Assembly: GCF_003947415.1 (NCBI RefSeq)
Contig: NZ_QHKL01000001.1
Span: 1,364,001-1,428,000 of the forward strand
Length of the DNA: 64,000 bases
Direction of reading: 5' to 3'
Source of the DNA: Amycolatopsis sp. WAC 01376
Lineage (GTDB): Bacteria; Actinomycetota; Actinomycetes; Mycobacteriales; Pseudonocardiaceae
Program-made: the position numbers and the translations under genes
Notes under the pieces: generated by a model
The model's database searches: none
What the model was told of the DNA's origin: nothing
What the model saw: the letters and a program-made list of their open reading frames with translations, nothing else
Part shown: piece by piece, positions 7,647 to 15,013 of the stretch
Layout: each line of letters starts with the position of its first letter
Position numbering within the stretch: the stretch's first letter is position 1

Positions 7647-8668
7647 CGCGCGGCCACCGGTTGAGCGCGCAACGGCGCCCCCACTTCGTGCAGATGCCTG
7701 AGTACGTAGCCGTACGAGGCCGCCCAGCCGCACTGGGCGTAGTCGATGCCGTGCTTCGCGCAGAACTCCCGCACGATCACCTGCGCGTGCTTGAGGTTCG
7801 GCCGCGCCATGCTCGGGAAGAGGTGGTGCTCGATCTGGTAGTTGAGCCCGCCGAGCGCGAAGTCGACGACCGGGCCGCCGCGCACGTTGCGCGAGGTCAG
7901 CACCTGCTTGCGCAGGAAGTCGAGGGTGTGCCCGGCCGACAGCGTCGGCATTCCCTTGTGGTTCGGGGCGAACGAGCAGCCCATGTACACCCCCCAAAGG
8001 CACTGGTGCACGGCGATGAAGGCGAAACCGACACCGGGCGAGAGGACCACGAACACCGCTGTCAGGTACGCGGCGACGTGGGCCAGCATCAGCGCCGATT
8101 CGAGCTTCCGCCGTTTGAAGCCGCGCTGGAAGATCGCCGTGATGCTCGAGACGTGCAGGTTCAGGCCTTCCAGCAGCAGCAGCGGGAAGAACAGGAACGC
8201 CTGGTATTTCGCCATCCAGCGCAGGAAACCACGTCGTCCGGTGCCCTGGCCCTTGGTGAAGATGAGCGCGGCGAGGTTGACGTCCGGGTCTTCGTCCTCG
8301 TGGTTGGGATTGGCGTGGTGGCGGGTGTGCGTGCCGATCCACCAGCCGTAGCTCAGCCCGGTCAGTCCGCCGTGGACGAAACCGGTGACGTCGTTCGCCT
8401 TGCGGCCGCGGAAGATCTGTTTGTGTCCCGCGTCGTGGCCGATGAAGGACAGCTGCGTGAACATCATCGCGAAGAACGCGGCAAGGAACAGCTGCCACCA
8501 GGAGTCCCCGAGATGTGCGAACGCGACCCAGCCGCCCGCGAAAGCGAGCAGGTTCAAGGCGATCTTCACCGCGTAGTACTTGCGCCGTCGGTCGAGGAGC
8601 CCGGCGTCTTTGACCAATTTGGACAGTTCAGCGAAGTCGCTGCCCTGCCTTGTCTGTGTGGAGGTCAT
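7643..8668 (-). CDS. Membrane fatty acid desaturase
   Basis: A 341-residue integral membrane di-iron desaturase. The three histidine boxes are clear: HDAGH near residue 79, HTRHH near 117 and QIEHH near 276. Hydrophobic segments flank the boxes (KIALNLLAFAGGWVAFAHL, LFLAAFFAMMFTQLSF, FLFFPLLLLEGLNL). The QIEHH third box is typical of front-end/acyl-lipid desaturases acting on fatty acyl chains at the membrane. An ATG far upstream would add 87 residues of unrelated sequence, so ATG 8668 is preferred, although no strong ribosome site precedes it. It heads an operon with the two tiny genes downstream. Confidence 0.9.
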   Translation of the reverse strand: MTSTQTRQGSDFAELSKLVKDAGLLDRRRKYYAVKIALNLLAFAGGWVAFAHLGDSWWQLFLAAFFAMMFTQLSFIGHDAGHKQIFRGRKANDVTGFVHGGLTGLSYGWWIGTHTRHHANPNHEDEDPDVNLAALIFTKGQGTGRRGFLRWMAKYQAFLFFPLLLLEGLNLHVSSITAIFQRGFKRRKLESALMLAHVAAYLTAVFVVLSPGVGFAFIAVHQCLWGVYMGCSFAPNHKGMPTLSAGHTLDFLRKQVLTSRNVRGGPVVDFALGGLNYQIEHHLFPSMARPNLKHAQVIVREFCAKHGIDYAQCGWAASYGYVLRHLHEVGAPLRAQPVAAR

Positions 8669-9118
8669 AGAAGAGTCACACCGTTCTGGTTCGTGAAAGT
8701 GGACAATCCAGCAACGGGTTTCAGAACACCGAAGGGGTCTGGTTCGGCCGAGAAAAGGCACTGGTACCACAACACGCCACGGTCGCTCCGTGGCCTGCCC
8801 CCAGTGTCCCACGGCGGCGGAGCGGAAGCAATTCACCAAAACCGCAAGATCCGGCGTACAGTCGAAGACATCGAGGGAAATTTCCCCCGGTTCCATCCGG
8901 TCGTGAGACTCGATCGGAGACAGGAGCACCGGCCAGACACATCGTTCTTCGCGCTCATGGTCCCGCCGGCATTGTCCGGTGAGCAGCCGCCCGCCGCGCT
9001 ACAGCGCGCCCCGAGGCGCCCATCAGGGCCACGCCGCGATCGTCGATGGCCACGACCTCTGACCTGTCGCCGTGTCCGCACCCGCCCCTGGTCGGTGCGG
9101 GCACGGTCCGAAAATTCG
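8669..9118. other. 450-bp gene-free gap upstream of the desaturase operon
   Basis: No reading frame here has convincing coding character; those present are short, Arg/Pro-rich and without ribosome sites. The gap holds the presumed desaturase promoter on its left. A small perfect hairpin GCCACGG-N5-CCGTGGC lies near 8779-8797, and the terminator-like hairpin of the DapA-family gene is at 9070-9106. Nothing else stands out. Confidence 0.6.
9070..9106 (-). terminator. Terminator-like hairpin after the DapA-family gene
   Basis: Arms CCGTGTCCGCACC (9070-9082) and GGTGCGGGCACGG (9094-9106) pair at 12 of 13 positions around an 11-nt loop. The element begins 12 nt beyond the minus-strand stop at 9119. 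It has no T-tract. Confidence 0.55.
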
Positions 9119-10039
9119 CTAGCGAAGACCCCACTTCTCAAGCAGCCCGGCGACTTTCCCGCGTTCGCCGTCGGTCAGCGCGCGGCTCGGCGGCCGGACA
9201 TCGGAGCGGCACAAACCCAGCTGTGCCAACGCTTCCTTGACCACGCTCACGTTGTTGGCGTTGCCGTCCGCGGCTCGTAGTTCCTCGAACGGCCGGACGC
9301 GTTCCCAGCAGGCCATCGCGCCGCGGAAGTCACTGTCCCGCAGTGCGCGGAACATCTCCAGCGAGATCGACGGCGCGACGTTCACCAGTCCCGACGTGAA
9401 CCCGGTCGCGCCGACGGCGAAGTAGCCCGGCGCCGAGAGCTCCGCCAGTCCGGCGATCCACACGAAGCGATCGATCCCCGCGTCCCGTGCCACCGAAGCG
9501 AAACGAACCGGATCCGGCACGGCGTACTTCACCCCGATCACGTTCTCCGCCGCGTCGGCGAGGCTGGCGAGCTGCCGGCCGTCGATCTTCGGATCACGCA
9601 CGTACGGCACGACACCCAGTTCCGGGACCGCGGCCGCGATGGCGCGGTGGTACTCGACCCAGCCCTCCGCCGAGACGTACGGATGCACCGGCTGATGGAT
9701 CATGATCAGCTCCGCGCCCGTCTCGCGCGCGTGCCGTGCCGCCCCGATCGCCGTCCGGACGTCGTGCCCGACACCGGCGACCACACTCGCCCGTCCCGCC
9801 GCGGCCCGGACCGCCAATTCGAGGCAGCGCCGCGCCTCGGCCTCGTCCAACGCGTAGAACTCGCCGGTGTTCCCGTTCGGAGTCACGACGTCGACACCGC
9901 CGGTGATCAGCCGGTCCACCAAGTTCACGTAGGACTCCGGAGCCACGGCGCCGTCGGCGTCGAACGGGGTCACCGGGATGGCCACGACCCCGGACAGCCG
10001 CCGTTTCCGCTCGTCGAACCGCGAGGAGGCCACTGGCAT
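9119..10039 (-). CDS. DapA/KdgD-family aldolase or dehydratase
   Basis: A 306-residue TIM-barrel protein of the dihydrodipicolinate synthase/N-acetylneuraminate lyase family. The Schiff-base lysine lies in GVKYAVPD near residue 172 and the catalytic tyrosine in VVPYVRDP near 145. The TPNGNTGEFY segment replaces the classic GTTGE loop of DapA, which points away from true dihydrodipicolinate synthase and toward sugar-acid enzymes such as 5-dehydro-4-deoxyglucarate dehydratase or other keto-acid lyases. It stands alone. A near-palindrome TGATATATGA just upstream of its start suggests GntR-type control, but no GntR gene is adjacent. Confidence 0.8.
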   Translation of the reverse strand: MPVASSRFDERKRRLSGVVAIPVTPFDADGAVAPESYVNLVDRLITGGVDVVTPNGNTGEFYALDEAEARRCLELAVRAAAGRASVVAGVGHDVRTAIGAARHARETGAELIMIHQPVHPYVSAEGWVEYHRAIAAAVPELGVVPYVRDPKIDGRQLASLADAAENVIGVKYAVPDPVRFASVARDAGIDRFVWIAGLAELSAPGYFAVGATGFTSGLVNVAPSISLEMFRALRDSDFRGAMACWERVRPFEELRAADGNANNVSVVKEALAQLGLCRSDVRPPSRALTDGERGKVAGLLEKWGLR

Positions 10040-10045
10040 GTCCTA

Positions 10046-10060
10046 TCTGATATATGATGT
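10046..10060 (-). promoter_or_regulatory. Candidate GntR-type operator
   Basis: An AT-rich near-palindrome, TGATATATGA (8 of 10 symmetric), lies about 10 nt upstream of the DapA-family start in otherwise GC-rich DNA. FadR/GntR-family operators often look like this. It may also supply the -10 region. Confidence 0.3.
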
Positions 10061-10132
10061 GACACTTCACTCTAACAGATTCGAAGTCGTCCACAGGTGG
10101 ACAACCTGTGGACAACTCAGTGGAGAGTCTAC

Positions 10133-10612
10133 TTAGGACAGTGTGGCGAGGAAGGTTTCCAGCTGCTCGACGACGAACGCGTGATCGTCGGCCTGGGGCA
10201 GTCCCGAGACGCCGACTGTGCCGACCGGCCCCACGCCCTCGACGATCACCGGGAACACGCCGCCGTGCGCCGCGTACAGGTCCGTGTCGAGGCGGGAAGC
10301 GGCTTCGAACGTCGTGCCCTTCGCGCGGAACTGTTCGCCGACGAGGAACGAGCTGTGCCCGTACCGGTCGACGACACGGCTCTTGCGGTCGATCCACGCG
10401 TCGTTGTCGGCCGAGGTCCCCGGCAAGGCCGCGTGGAACAGCCGCTGGCCGCCGCGGCGCACGGACACCGTCACCGGGAGGGCGCGGTCCCGTGCCGCCG
10501 CGAGGAGGTGGGCGCCCAGCTTCAGCGCGGTCTCGTTGTCGAACCGGCGGAAGACCAGGCGCTCCTCCTGCGCGGCCAGCACGGCCAGGATGTCATCGCT
10601 CATGGCATCCAT
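10133..10612 (-). CDS. UPF0303 / HbpS-like heme-degrading-domain protein
   Basis: A 159-residue protein of the UPF0303 group, whose fold resembles GlcG/HbpS. The body (LAAARDRALPVTVSVRRGG, then WIDRKSRVVDRYGHSSF and GGVFPVIVEGVGPVGTVGVSG) matches that family. HbpS relatives bind heme or oligomerise with sensor kinases; the exact role of UPF0303 is not established. ATG 10612 and ATG 10603 are both in frame and neither has a strong ribosome site. The gene lies 24 bp after the M20 amidohydrolase stop on the same strand, so the two probably form an operon. Confidence 0.8.
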   Translation of the reverse strand: MDAMSDDILAVLAAQEERLVFRRFDNETALKLGAHLLAAARDRALPVTVSVRRGGQRLFHAALPGTSADNDAWIDRKSRVVDRYGHSSFLVGEQFRAKGTTFEAASRLDTDLYAAHGGVFPVIVEGVGPVGTVGVSGLPQADDHAFVVEQLETFLATLS

Positions 10613-10617
10613 TAAAT

Positions 10618-10628
10618 CAACACTGTTG
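10618..10628. promoter_or_regulatory. Small perfect palindrome between the UPF0303 and amidohydrolase genes
   Basis: CAACA-C-TGTTG, with exact 5-bp half sites, sits in the 24-bp gap just upstream of the UPF0303 start. It could be a repressor half-site pair, but it is short and could be chance. Confidence 0.2.
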
Positions 10629-10636
10629 TGTAAAGG

Positions 10637-11866
10637 CTACCGAAGCGCGTCCAGCGCGAAGGCGGCGTACATCGCGACGCCGTTGGCCATCGCGTCCTCG
10701 TCGAAGACCACGCGGTTCGAGTGGTTCGCCTCCGCCTCGTCCGGGTCGACGCCCGCCGGCCGGGCGCCGAGGAACGCGAACGCGCCCGGAACCCGCTGCA
10801 GGACGTAGGAAAAGTCCTCCGCGCCCATCACCGGGTTCTCCATCACCTCGGTGTTGTCGGCCCCGAGCACCTCGGCCGCCAGCTCCAGCACGCGCTCCGC
10901 GACCTGCGGATCGTTCACCGTGACCGGGTAGCCGGCGACGACTTCGGCGCTCACCCGGACGCCGTGCGCGGCGCCGACCGCTTCACAGACCTTCGGCAGT
11001 TCCTCGCGCACGTACGCCTGCGTCCGGTCGGACAGCGTGCGGATCGTGCCCTCCAGGAACGCCGTCTCCGGGATGATGTTCGTCGTCGTCCCGGCCTCGA
11101 TACGGGTGACCGAGACCACCGCGGGCTCGAACACGCTCACCTTGCGGGTCACCATCGTCTGCAGCGCGCTCACCATCGCGGCCGCGGCGGGCACCGGGTC
11201 GATCGCCTGATGCGGTGCCGAGCCGTGCCCGCCCCTGCCGGTGACCTTCACGTGGAAGCTGTTCGCCGACGCCATGATCGGGCCGGGCCGCGTCTGCACG
11301 ACCCCGGACGCGGCCGAGGTGAAGATGTGCAGGCCGAACGCCTTCTCGACGCGCTCGCCGGCGGCTTCGAGCACGCCTTCGTGGATCATGTGGCGCGCGC
11401 CGTGCTCGCCTTCCTCTCCGGGCTGGAACATGAACACCACCGACCCGGCCAGTTCGTCGACGTGCTCGCTGAGCAGCCGCGCGGCCGACGCCAGCATCGC
11501 GACATGGGTGTCGTGCCCGCAGGCGTGCATCGCGCCGTCTTCCTCGGAGGTGAAGTCGACGCCGGTGTCCTCCTGCAGCGGCAACGCGTCCATGTCGCCG
11601 CGGAGCAGGATCGCCGGACCCGGCTGCTCGGCGAGGAGGACGGCGGTCAGCGAGGTGGTGGATTTGCCCTCGGTGATCTCCAGCGGGAGGCCTTCGAGGG
11701 CGGCCTTGATCGAGGCCTGGGTTTTCGGCAAGTGGAGGCCGATCTCCGGATTCCGGTGGATCTCCCGGCGGAGCTCTACGGTTTTCGTCTGGAGCGCGCG
11801 GGCTTCCTCCAGCAATCCGGCGAAGCGCGCATCGGGGAGGGTGGGCAGGTCGGTCGGTCCGGTCAT
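10637..11866 (-). CDS. M20 family amidohydrolase (amino-acylase / carboxypeptidase type)
   Basis: A 409-residue metal-dependent hydrolase of the M20D group, which cleaves N-acyl amino acids or related amides (hippurate/IAA-amino acid hydrolase type). Metal ligands are visible in order: the cysteine and histidine of MHACGHDTH near residue 105, the glutamates of QPGEEGEHGA near 140, the histidine in FGLHI near 168, and the late histidine in EANHSNRV near 385. The glycine-rich GRGGHGSAPHQ loop of the lid domain is present. ATG 11866 is preferred over an open extension of 64 codons that overlaps the divergent gene. The UPF0303 gene follows closely. Confidence 0.9.
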   Translation of the reverse strand: MTGPTDLPTLPDARFAGLLEEARALQTKTVELRREIHRNPEIGLHLPKTQASIKAALEGLPLEITEGKSTTSLTAVLLAEQPGPAILLRGDMDALPLQEDTGVDFTSEEDGAMHACGHDTHVAMLASAARLLSEHVDELAGSVVFMFQPGEEGEHGARHMIHEGVLEAAGERVEKAFGLHIFTSAASGVVQTRPGPIMASANSFHVKVTGRGGHGSAPHQAIDPVPAAAAMVSALQTMVTRKVSVFEPAVVSVTRIEAGTTTNIIPETAFLEGTIRTLSDRTQAYVREELPKVCEAVGAAHGVRVSAEVVAGYPVTVNDPQVAERVLELAAEVLGADNTEVMENPVMGAEDFSYVLQRVPGAFAFLGARPAGVDPDEAEANHSNRVVFDEDAMANGVAMYAAFALDALR

Positions 11867-11942
11867 GTCTCGATAGTGGCGCATGCGGCGCTTCGGGCGC
11901 ACCGTGCGTGCGTTCCGAAAGCGGGCGGAATACGGTGTGCGC

Positions 11943-12425
11943 ATGGCGGTGCAAGAGCCGATCACGGGGTTCGCGGTGGCCGTGGTGCGGGAGGACGGTC
12001 GATGGCGGTGCAGCTCCCTTGATCCCGGGGCCCTGGCCGAACTCGACGCTGCGATCACTGAGCTCGGAAAACTGCGCTCGACAGGGGCCGCCTTCGGGCT
12101 GCTCGCGGTCGACGACGAGTTCTTCGTGATCGTCCGGCCGAGTCCGAGAGGGCCGTCGCTGCTGCTGTCCGACGCCGCCGCGGCGCTCGACTACGACATC
12201 GCCGCCGACGTCCTCGACGTGCTGAGAGTCGACCCGCCGGACGAGGACGACGACGCGGTCTGGCCGGAAGGCGATCTGGAGATCCTGGCCGATCTCGGAC
12301 TGCCGGGGGCCGAACTCCAGGTGATCGTCGGCGAGGTCGACCTCTATCCGGACGAACAACTCCAGATGGTCGCGCAGCGGTGCGGATTCGCCCCCGAGTT
12401 CACCAAGATCCTGGACGAGATCTGA
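11943..12425 (+). CDS. tRNA adenosine deaminase-associated protein
   Basis: A 160-residue acidic protein found next to tadA across actinobacteria (Rv3753c type). Features are GFAVAVVREDGRW at the start, a DPPDEDDDAVWPEGDLEIL acidic stretch near residue 100, and VDLYPDEQLQMVAQRCGF near the end. The role is unknown, but its constant pairing with tadA suggests a part in wobble-inosine formation or its control. ATG 11943 is chosen over upstream in-frame ATGs. Its stop TGA overlaps the tadA reading frame. Confidence 0.88.
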   Translation: MAVQEPITGFAVAVVREDGRWRCSSLDPGALAELDAAITELGKLRSTGAAFGLLAVDDEFFVIVRPSPRGPSLLLSDAAAALDYDIAADVLDVLRVDPPDEDDDAVWPEGDLEILADLGLPGAELQVIVGEVDLYPDEQLQMVAQRCGFAPEFTKILDEI

Positions 12426-12901
12426 GCCCCGCCGCCTCCGCCGCCGACATCGCCGCCGTCCGGGCGGCGATCGGCGCGGCGCGAGGTGCGGGCGACGACG
12501 TGCCGATCGGCGCCGTCGTCCTCGCCCCGGACGGGACACCGCTCGCCTCGGCGCGCAACGCCCGCGAGGAACTCGGCGACCCGACGGCGCACGCGGAGAT
12601 CCTCGCGCTGCGGGCCGCGTCCAAGCTCTACGGCGACGGCTGGCGGCTCGAAGGCTGCACGCTCGCCGTGACACTGGAGCCGTGCACGATGTGCGCCGGC
12701 GCCCTCGTGATGGCCCGGGTCGCGAAGGTCGTCTTCGGCGCATGGGAGCCCAAAACCGGGGCCGTGGGGTCGTTGTGGGACGTCGTCCGCGACCGCCGGC
12801 TCAGCCACCGCGCGGAAGTCGTCGGCGGCGTCCTGGAGGCCGAATGCGCGGCCCTGCTCGAAGACTTCTTCCACGGGCAACGGGGTAACCGCACCGGGTG
12901 A
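12380..12901 (+). CDS. tadA: tRNA-specific adenosine deaminase
   Basis: A zinc-dependent deaminase that converts A34 of tRNA-Arg(ACG) to inosine. The zinc and catalytic residues are in THAEILAL (HAE) and LEPCTMCAGAL (PCxxC). The genuine domain begins around VRAAIGAARGAG. The start is a puzzle. The only nearby ATG (12380) lies 46 bp inside the upstream gene and adds 14 residues unlike TadA. No GTG or TTG lies in a suitable place. A CTG at 12422 overlaps the upstream stop as CTGA, exactly like the common ATGA coupling, and would start the protein at SPAASAADI. I list the ATG frame but favour CTG 12422. Confidence 0.88.
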   Translation: MRIRPRVHQDPGRDLSPAASAADIAAVRAAIGAARGAGDDVPIGAVVLAPDGTPLASARNAREELGDPTAHAEILALRAASKLYGDGWRLEGCTLAVTLEPCTMCAGALVMARVAKVVFGAWEPKTGAVGSLWDVVRDRRLSHRAEVVGGVLEAECAALLEDFFHGQRGNRTG

Positions 12902-12942
12902 CGGATGTGTCGGATCCGGCGACCCGGGTAACCCTGGGGCAG

Positions 12943-12963
12943 GCGGCCGCAAACGGCGGCCGC
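12943..12963. terminator. GC-rich hairpin after tadA
   Basis: Two copies of the self-complementary GCGGCCGC (12943-12950 and 12956-12963) flank a 5-nt loop, giving a very stable stem 42 nt after the tadA stop. It lies just before the CsbD ribosome site. Confidence 0.4.
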
Positions 12964-12985
12964 AGTCGAAGGAGGAACACCCGCC

Positions 12986-13192
12986 ATGAGCGTTTTCGAC
13001 AAGGCGAAGGACAAGGCCGAGCAGGCCATCGGCGCCGCCAAGGAGAAGCTCGGCGAGAAGACCGGCAACCAGGACCTCGCGAACTCGGGCCGGGCCGACC
13101 AGACCGAAGGCCAGGTCAAGGAGACCGGACACGACCTGCGCGACCGCGCCGAGGGTGGCGTGCAGGACCTCAAGGACAAGTTCAACAAGTAG
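12986..13192 (+). CDS. CsbD family stress-response protein
   Basis: A 68-residue, very hydrophilic and lysine/aspartate-rich protein (MSVFDKAKDKAEQAIGAAKE, then ANSGRADQTEGQVKETGHDL). It matches the CsbD family of small helical general-stress proteins, whose biochemical role is unknown. A strong ribosome site, AAGGAGG, precedes ATG 12986. The gene is followed by a clean terminator hairpin at 13203. In actinobacteria such genes are usually under stress sigma factors, but no specific promoter was identified. Confidence 0.9.
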   Translation: MSVFDKAKDKAEQAIGAAKEKLGEKTGNQDLANSGRADQTEGQVKETGHDLRDRAEGGVQDLKDKFNK

Positions 13193-13202
13193 TCCGGACG
13201 CA

Positions 13203-13234
13203 GAAGAGCCGGTCTCCGTGGAGACCGGCTCTTC
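13203..13234. terminator. Perfect 14-bp terminator hairpin between csbD-like gene and tRNA-Ser
   Basis: GAAGAGCCGGTCTC (13203-13216) pairs exactly with 13221-13234 around a CGTG loop. It lies between the convergent CsbD-type gene and tRNA-Ser(CGA), so it may end transcription from both sides. Confidence 0.75.
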
Positions 13235-13238
13235 GCTG

Positions 13239-13326
13239 CGGTGGCGGTGGGATTTGAACCCACGGACGGGTATTAACCGTCACACGATTTCGAGTCGTGC
13301 TCCTTCGGCCGCTCGGACACGCCACC
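13239..13326 (-). tRNA. tRNA-Ser (anticodon CGA)
   Basis: Read on the minus strand, the gene begins GGTGGCGTGTCCGAGCGG and closes with a matching CGCCACC plus a G discriminator. The anticodon stem GCACGA/TCGTGT encloses the loop CTCGAAA, giving anticodon CGA. The long variable arm typical of tRNA-Ser and the TTCAAAT T-loop are present. CCA is not encoded. Confidence 0.95.
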
Positions 13327-13368
13327 GCCGAGAACAATACCGGAGGGGCTTCCGGGGCCTTCAGGGGG

Positions 13369-13914
13369 TCAAGAAAGCTGCGCGGTGATCTCGTCGATCG
13401 CCGCCGTCTGGTTCTCGACGATCTCCTTGGCGAGCGCCTTGGTCTCGGCGTGCTGTCCCGACGACAGCACGGTTTTGGCCATCTCGACGCCGTTGCGCAG
13501 GTGTTCGGCCATCAGCGGGAGCCACGTCTTGTCGAACTCGGCGCCGGTCAGGTTCTGGAGCGAGGCGACCTGCCCGGCGGTGATCATCCCCGGCATCGTG
13601 TGCCCGGCGTGACCCGCCGCGGGCAGCACGGCCGCGTTCCACGATTGCAGCCAGCCGGTCATCGTCTGGACCTCGGCCGACTCGGCCTTGACGATCTTGG
13701 TCGCGGTGGCCTTCACGTACTCGGACGCGGACCGTTCCGCGGCCAGGTTCGCGACCTGGATCGACTGCTGGTGATGCGGCACCATCTGCTGGGAGAAGGT
13801 GATGTCGGCCTGGTTCGCGCCCGGCGTCGCCGGTGCCGCGCCCGTGGCCGTCGAGCAGCCCGCGAGCACCCACACGACCAGCCCGAACAGTGCCATCGGC
13901 AGTCGCCGTCGCAT
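13369..13914 (-). CDS. DUF305 family lipoprotein
   Basis: A 181-residue exported lipoprotein. The signal peptide ends in the lipobox LAGC near residue 19. The mature part is the DUF305 four-helix domain: DITFSQQMVPHHQQSIQVA with its MxxHHxxxI motif, then HTMPGM and MAEHLRNGVEMAK. DUF305 proteins are ferritin-like in outline and are often linked to copper or metal handling outside the cell; the function is not established. GGAGGT precedes the start. The gene lies just upstream of a divergent epoxide hydrolase-like gene. Confidence 0.9.
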   Translation of the reverse strand: MRRRLPMALFGLVVWVLAGCSTATGAAPATPGANQADITFSQQMVPHHQQSIQVANLAAERSASEYVKATATKIVKAESAEVQTMTGWLQSWNAAVLPAAGHAGHTMPGMITAGQVASLQNLTGAEFDKTWLPLMAEHLRNGVEMAKTVLSSGQHAETKALAKEIVENQTAAIDEITAQLS

Positions 13915-14007
13915 CGATACCTCCGTAGTCAGGGGAAACCGGCCCCTCCGTTCTGTGATACGGCTGTGACCTTCCGGCGGTTCAAAATCGGATTAGCCTT
14001 GGCAGGC

Positions 14008-14466
14008 ATGACGGATCCGAAGACCGTGGTGACCGGTTTCCTTCAAGCCCTCGAAGAGCTCGACATCGACCGCGCGCTGGGCTTCGTCGCGATCGACATC
14101 GTCTATCAGAACGTCCCGCTGCCGCCTGCCCGTGGCCTTTCGGCGGTGGAGAAGCAGTTGCGCACCATGGCCCGCTACGGCAGCGGGTTCGAGGCGCGCA
14201 CCCACCACATCGCCGCCGACGGCCCGATCGTGCTCACCGAGCGCACCGACGTCCTGCGTCGCGGTTCGTGGGCGGCCGAGTTCTGGGTGTGCGGCACGTT
14301 CGAGGTGCGCGATGGCCGGATCGTGCTGTGGCGCGACTACTTCGACTGGACGACTTTCCTGGCCGCCAGCGCGAAGGGCGCGGGCAAGGCGGCGGTCGCC
14401 GGGGCGAAGTCGCTCATCGGGAAGTACAAAAGCAGGCAGGAACTCGCGAGCGGCAAGGACGGCTAG
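14008..14466 (+). CDS. Limonene-1,2-epoxide hydrolase-like protein
   Basis: A 152-residue protein of the SnoaL/NTF2 fold that matches the limonene-1,2-epoxide hydrolase group. The segment LTERTDVL, followed by RDGRIVLWRDYFD, carries the Arg, Asp and later Asp of the characteristic Asp-Arg-Asp catalytic set that activates water. The C-terminus ends in a Lys/Gly-rich tail (residues 125-152) beyond the fold. ATG 14008 is the only sensible start. The substrate is unknown; related mycobacterial enzymes act on cholesterol or lipid epoxides. Confidence 0.8.
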   Translation: MTDPKTVVTGFLQALEELDIDRALGFVAIDIVYQNVPLPPARGLSAVEKQLRTMARYGSGFEARTHHIAADGPIVLTERTDVLRRGSWAAEFWVCGTFEVRDGRIVLWRDYFDWTTFLAASAKGAGKAAVAGAKSLIGKYKSRQELASGKDG

Positions 14467-14546
14467 AGCCGACACGCGGGTGTCGTCCATCCAGTCATGC
14501 GTGTCGTCCGTCGGATCACGCGCGTCGTCCGATCAGCCACGCGAAA
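14466..14546. repeat. 21-bp tandem repeat array, locus 1
   Basis: Three to four degenerate 21-bp units directly follow the epoxide hydrolase-like stop. The units keep a core like TCACGCGTGTCGTCC (agtcatgcgtgtcgtccgtcg and gatcacgcgcgtcgtccgatc are adjacent units). The same unit recurs at 27477-27590 and 37205-37500. Confidence 0.65.
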
Positions 14547-14557
14547 CCGCAGGCCGG

Positions 14558-14585
14558 CCTTTCGCCGCGTCTGATGCGGCGAAGG
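14558..14585. terminator. Hairpin downstream of the epoxide hydrolase-like gene
   Basis: CCTTTCGCCGC pairs with GCGGCGAAGG across a 7-nt loop, about 90 nt after the stop codon. It is a plausible terminator, without a T-tract. Confidence 0.4.
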
Positions 14586-14688
14586 GAGCCTGCACCACCA
14601 GTCACAGCGGGCGCTCGCGTGAGTTGTCGCGGTCGTGGGACATGAGAGTTCGGCGTCGGAAGCGCTGAAGGCGAGGCCCGAAATGACA

Positions 14689-14743
14689 CACCGCCGGTGT
14701 ACGGGCTCCGTCCTCCCCCGACGGGTCCCGTGCACCGGCGGTG
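14689..14743. terminator. Long bipartite hairpin, probable terminator of the convergent pair
   Basis: Outer arms 14689-14705 and 14727-14743 (CACCGCCGGTGTACGGG against its complement) match at 16 of 17 positions. Inside is a second stem, CCGTC/GACGG. The element lies 20 nt beyond the minus-strand stop at 14763, in a convergent gap. Confidence 0.6.
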
Positions 14744-14762
14744 CGCCCCCAGTTCCCCCTGC

Positions 14763-14888
14763 TCACCCTCCCCGGTGAGCGTTCCGGCGGAATTCACGCG
14801 AGCCGCCGCGCTTCCGGTCGCGAAGATCGACGACCAGGGCGAAGGCCAGCAGCGATCCGACGACCATGCCTGCGATGAGCAATCCCAT
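14763..14888 (-). CDS. Small single-pass membrane protein (41 aa)
   Basis: A 41-residue frame. ATG 14888 is preceded by a GAGGGGG ribosome site. The N-terminal half is one hydrophobic helix (MGLLIAGMVVGSLLAFALVV), followed by a highly basic tail (DLRDRKRGG onward), so the tail should face the cytoplasm. Similar tiny membrane proteins are widespread in actinobacteria, but I know no function. It lies alone, upstream in transcription from the 14689 hairpin. Confidence 0.6.
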   Translation of the reverse strand: MGLLIAGMVVGSLLAFALVVDLRDRKRGGSREFRRNAHRGG

Positions 14889-15013
14889 CCGACACCCCCT
14901 CGGGTCCCGTGAGCGGGAGAATGTGTCCTCGCTCACGTGATCCAAGGTAGCGCCGGAAATGGCCGGATGTACCCGGACTTGAGGTTCATTTAAGGCAGGG
15001 AAACCCCAATGGG

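Noticed and set aside
8721..9141. Small protein genes in the gap upstream of the desaturase
   Set aside because: Open frames there are Arg/Pro/Cys-rich, lack ribosome sites and look like GC-rich noise.
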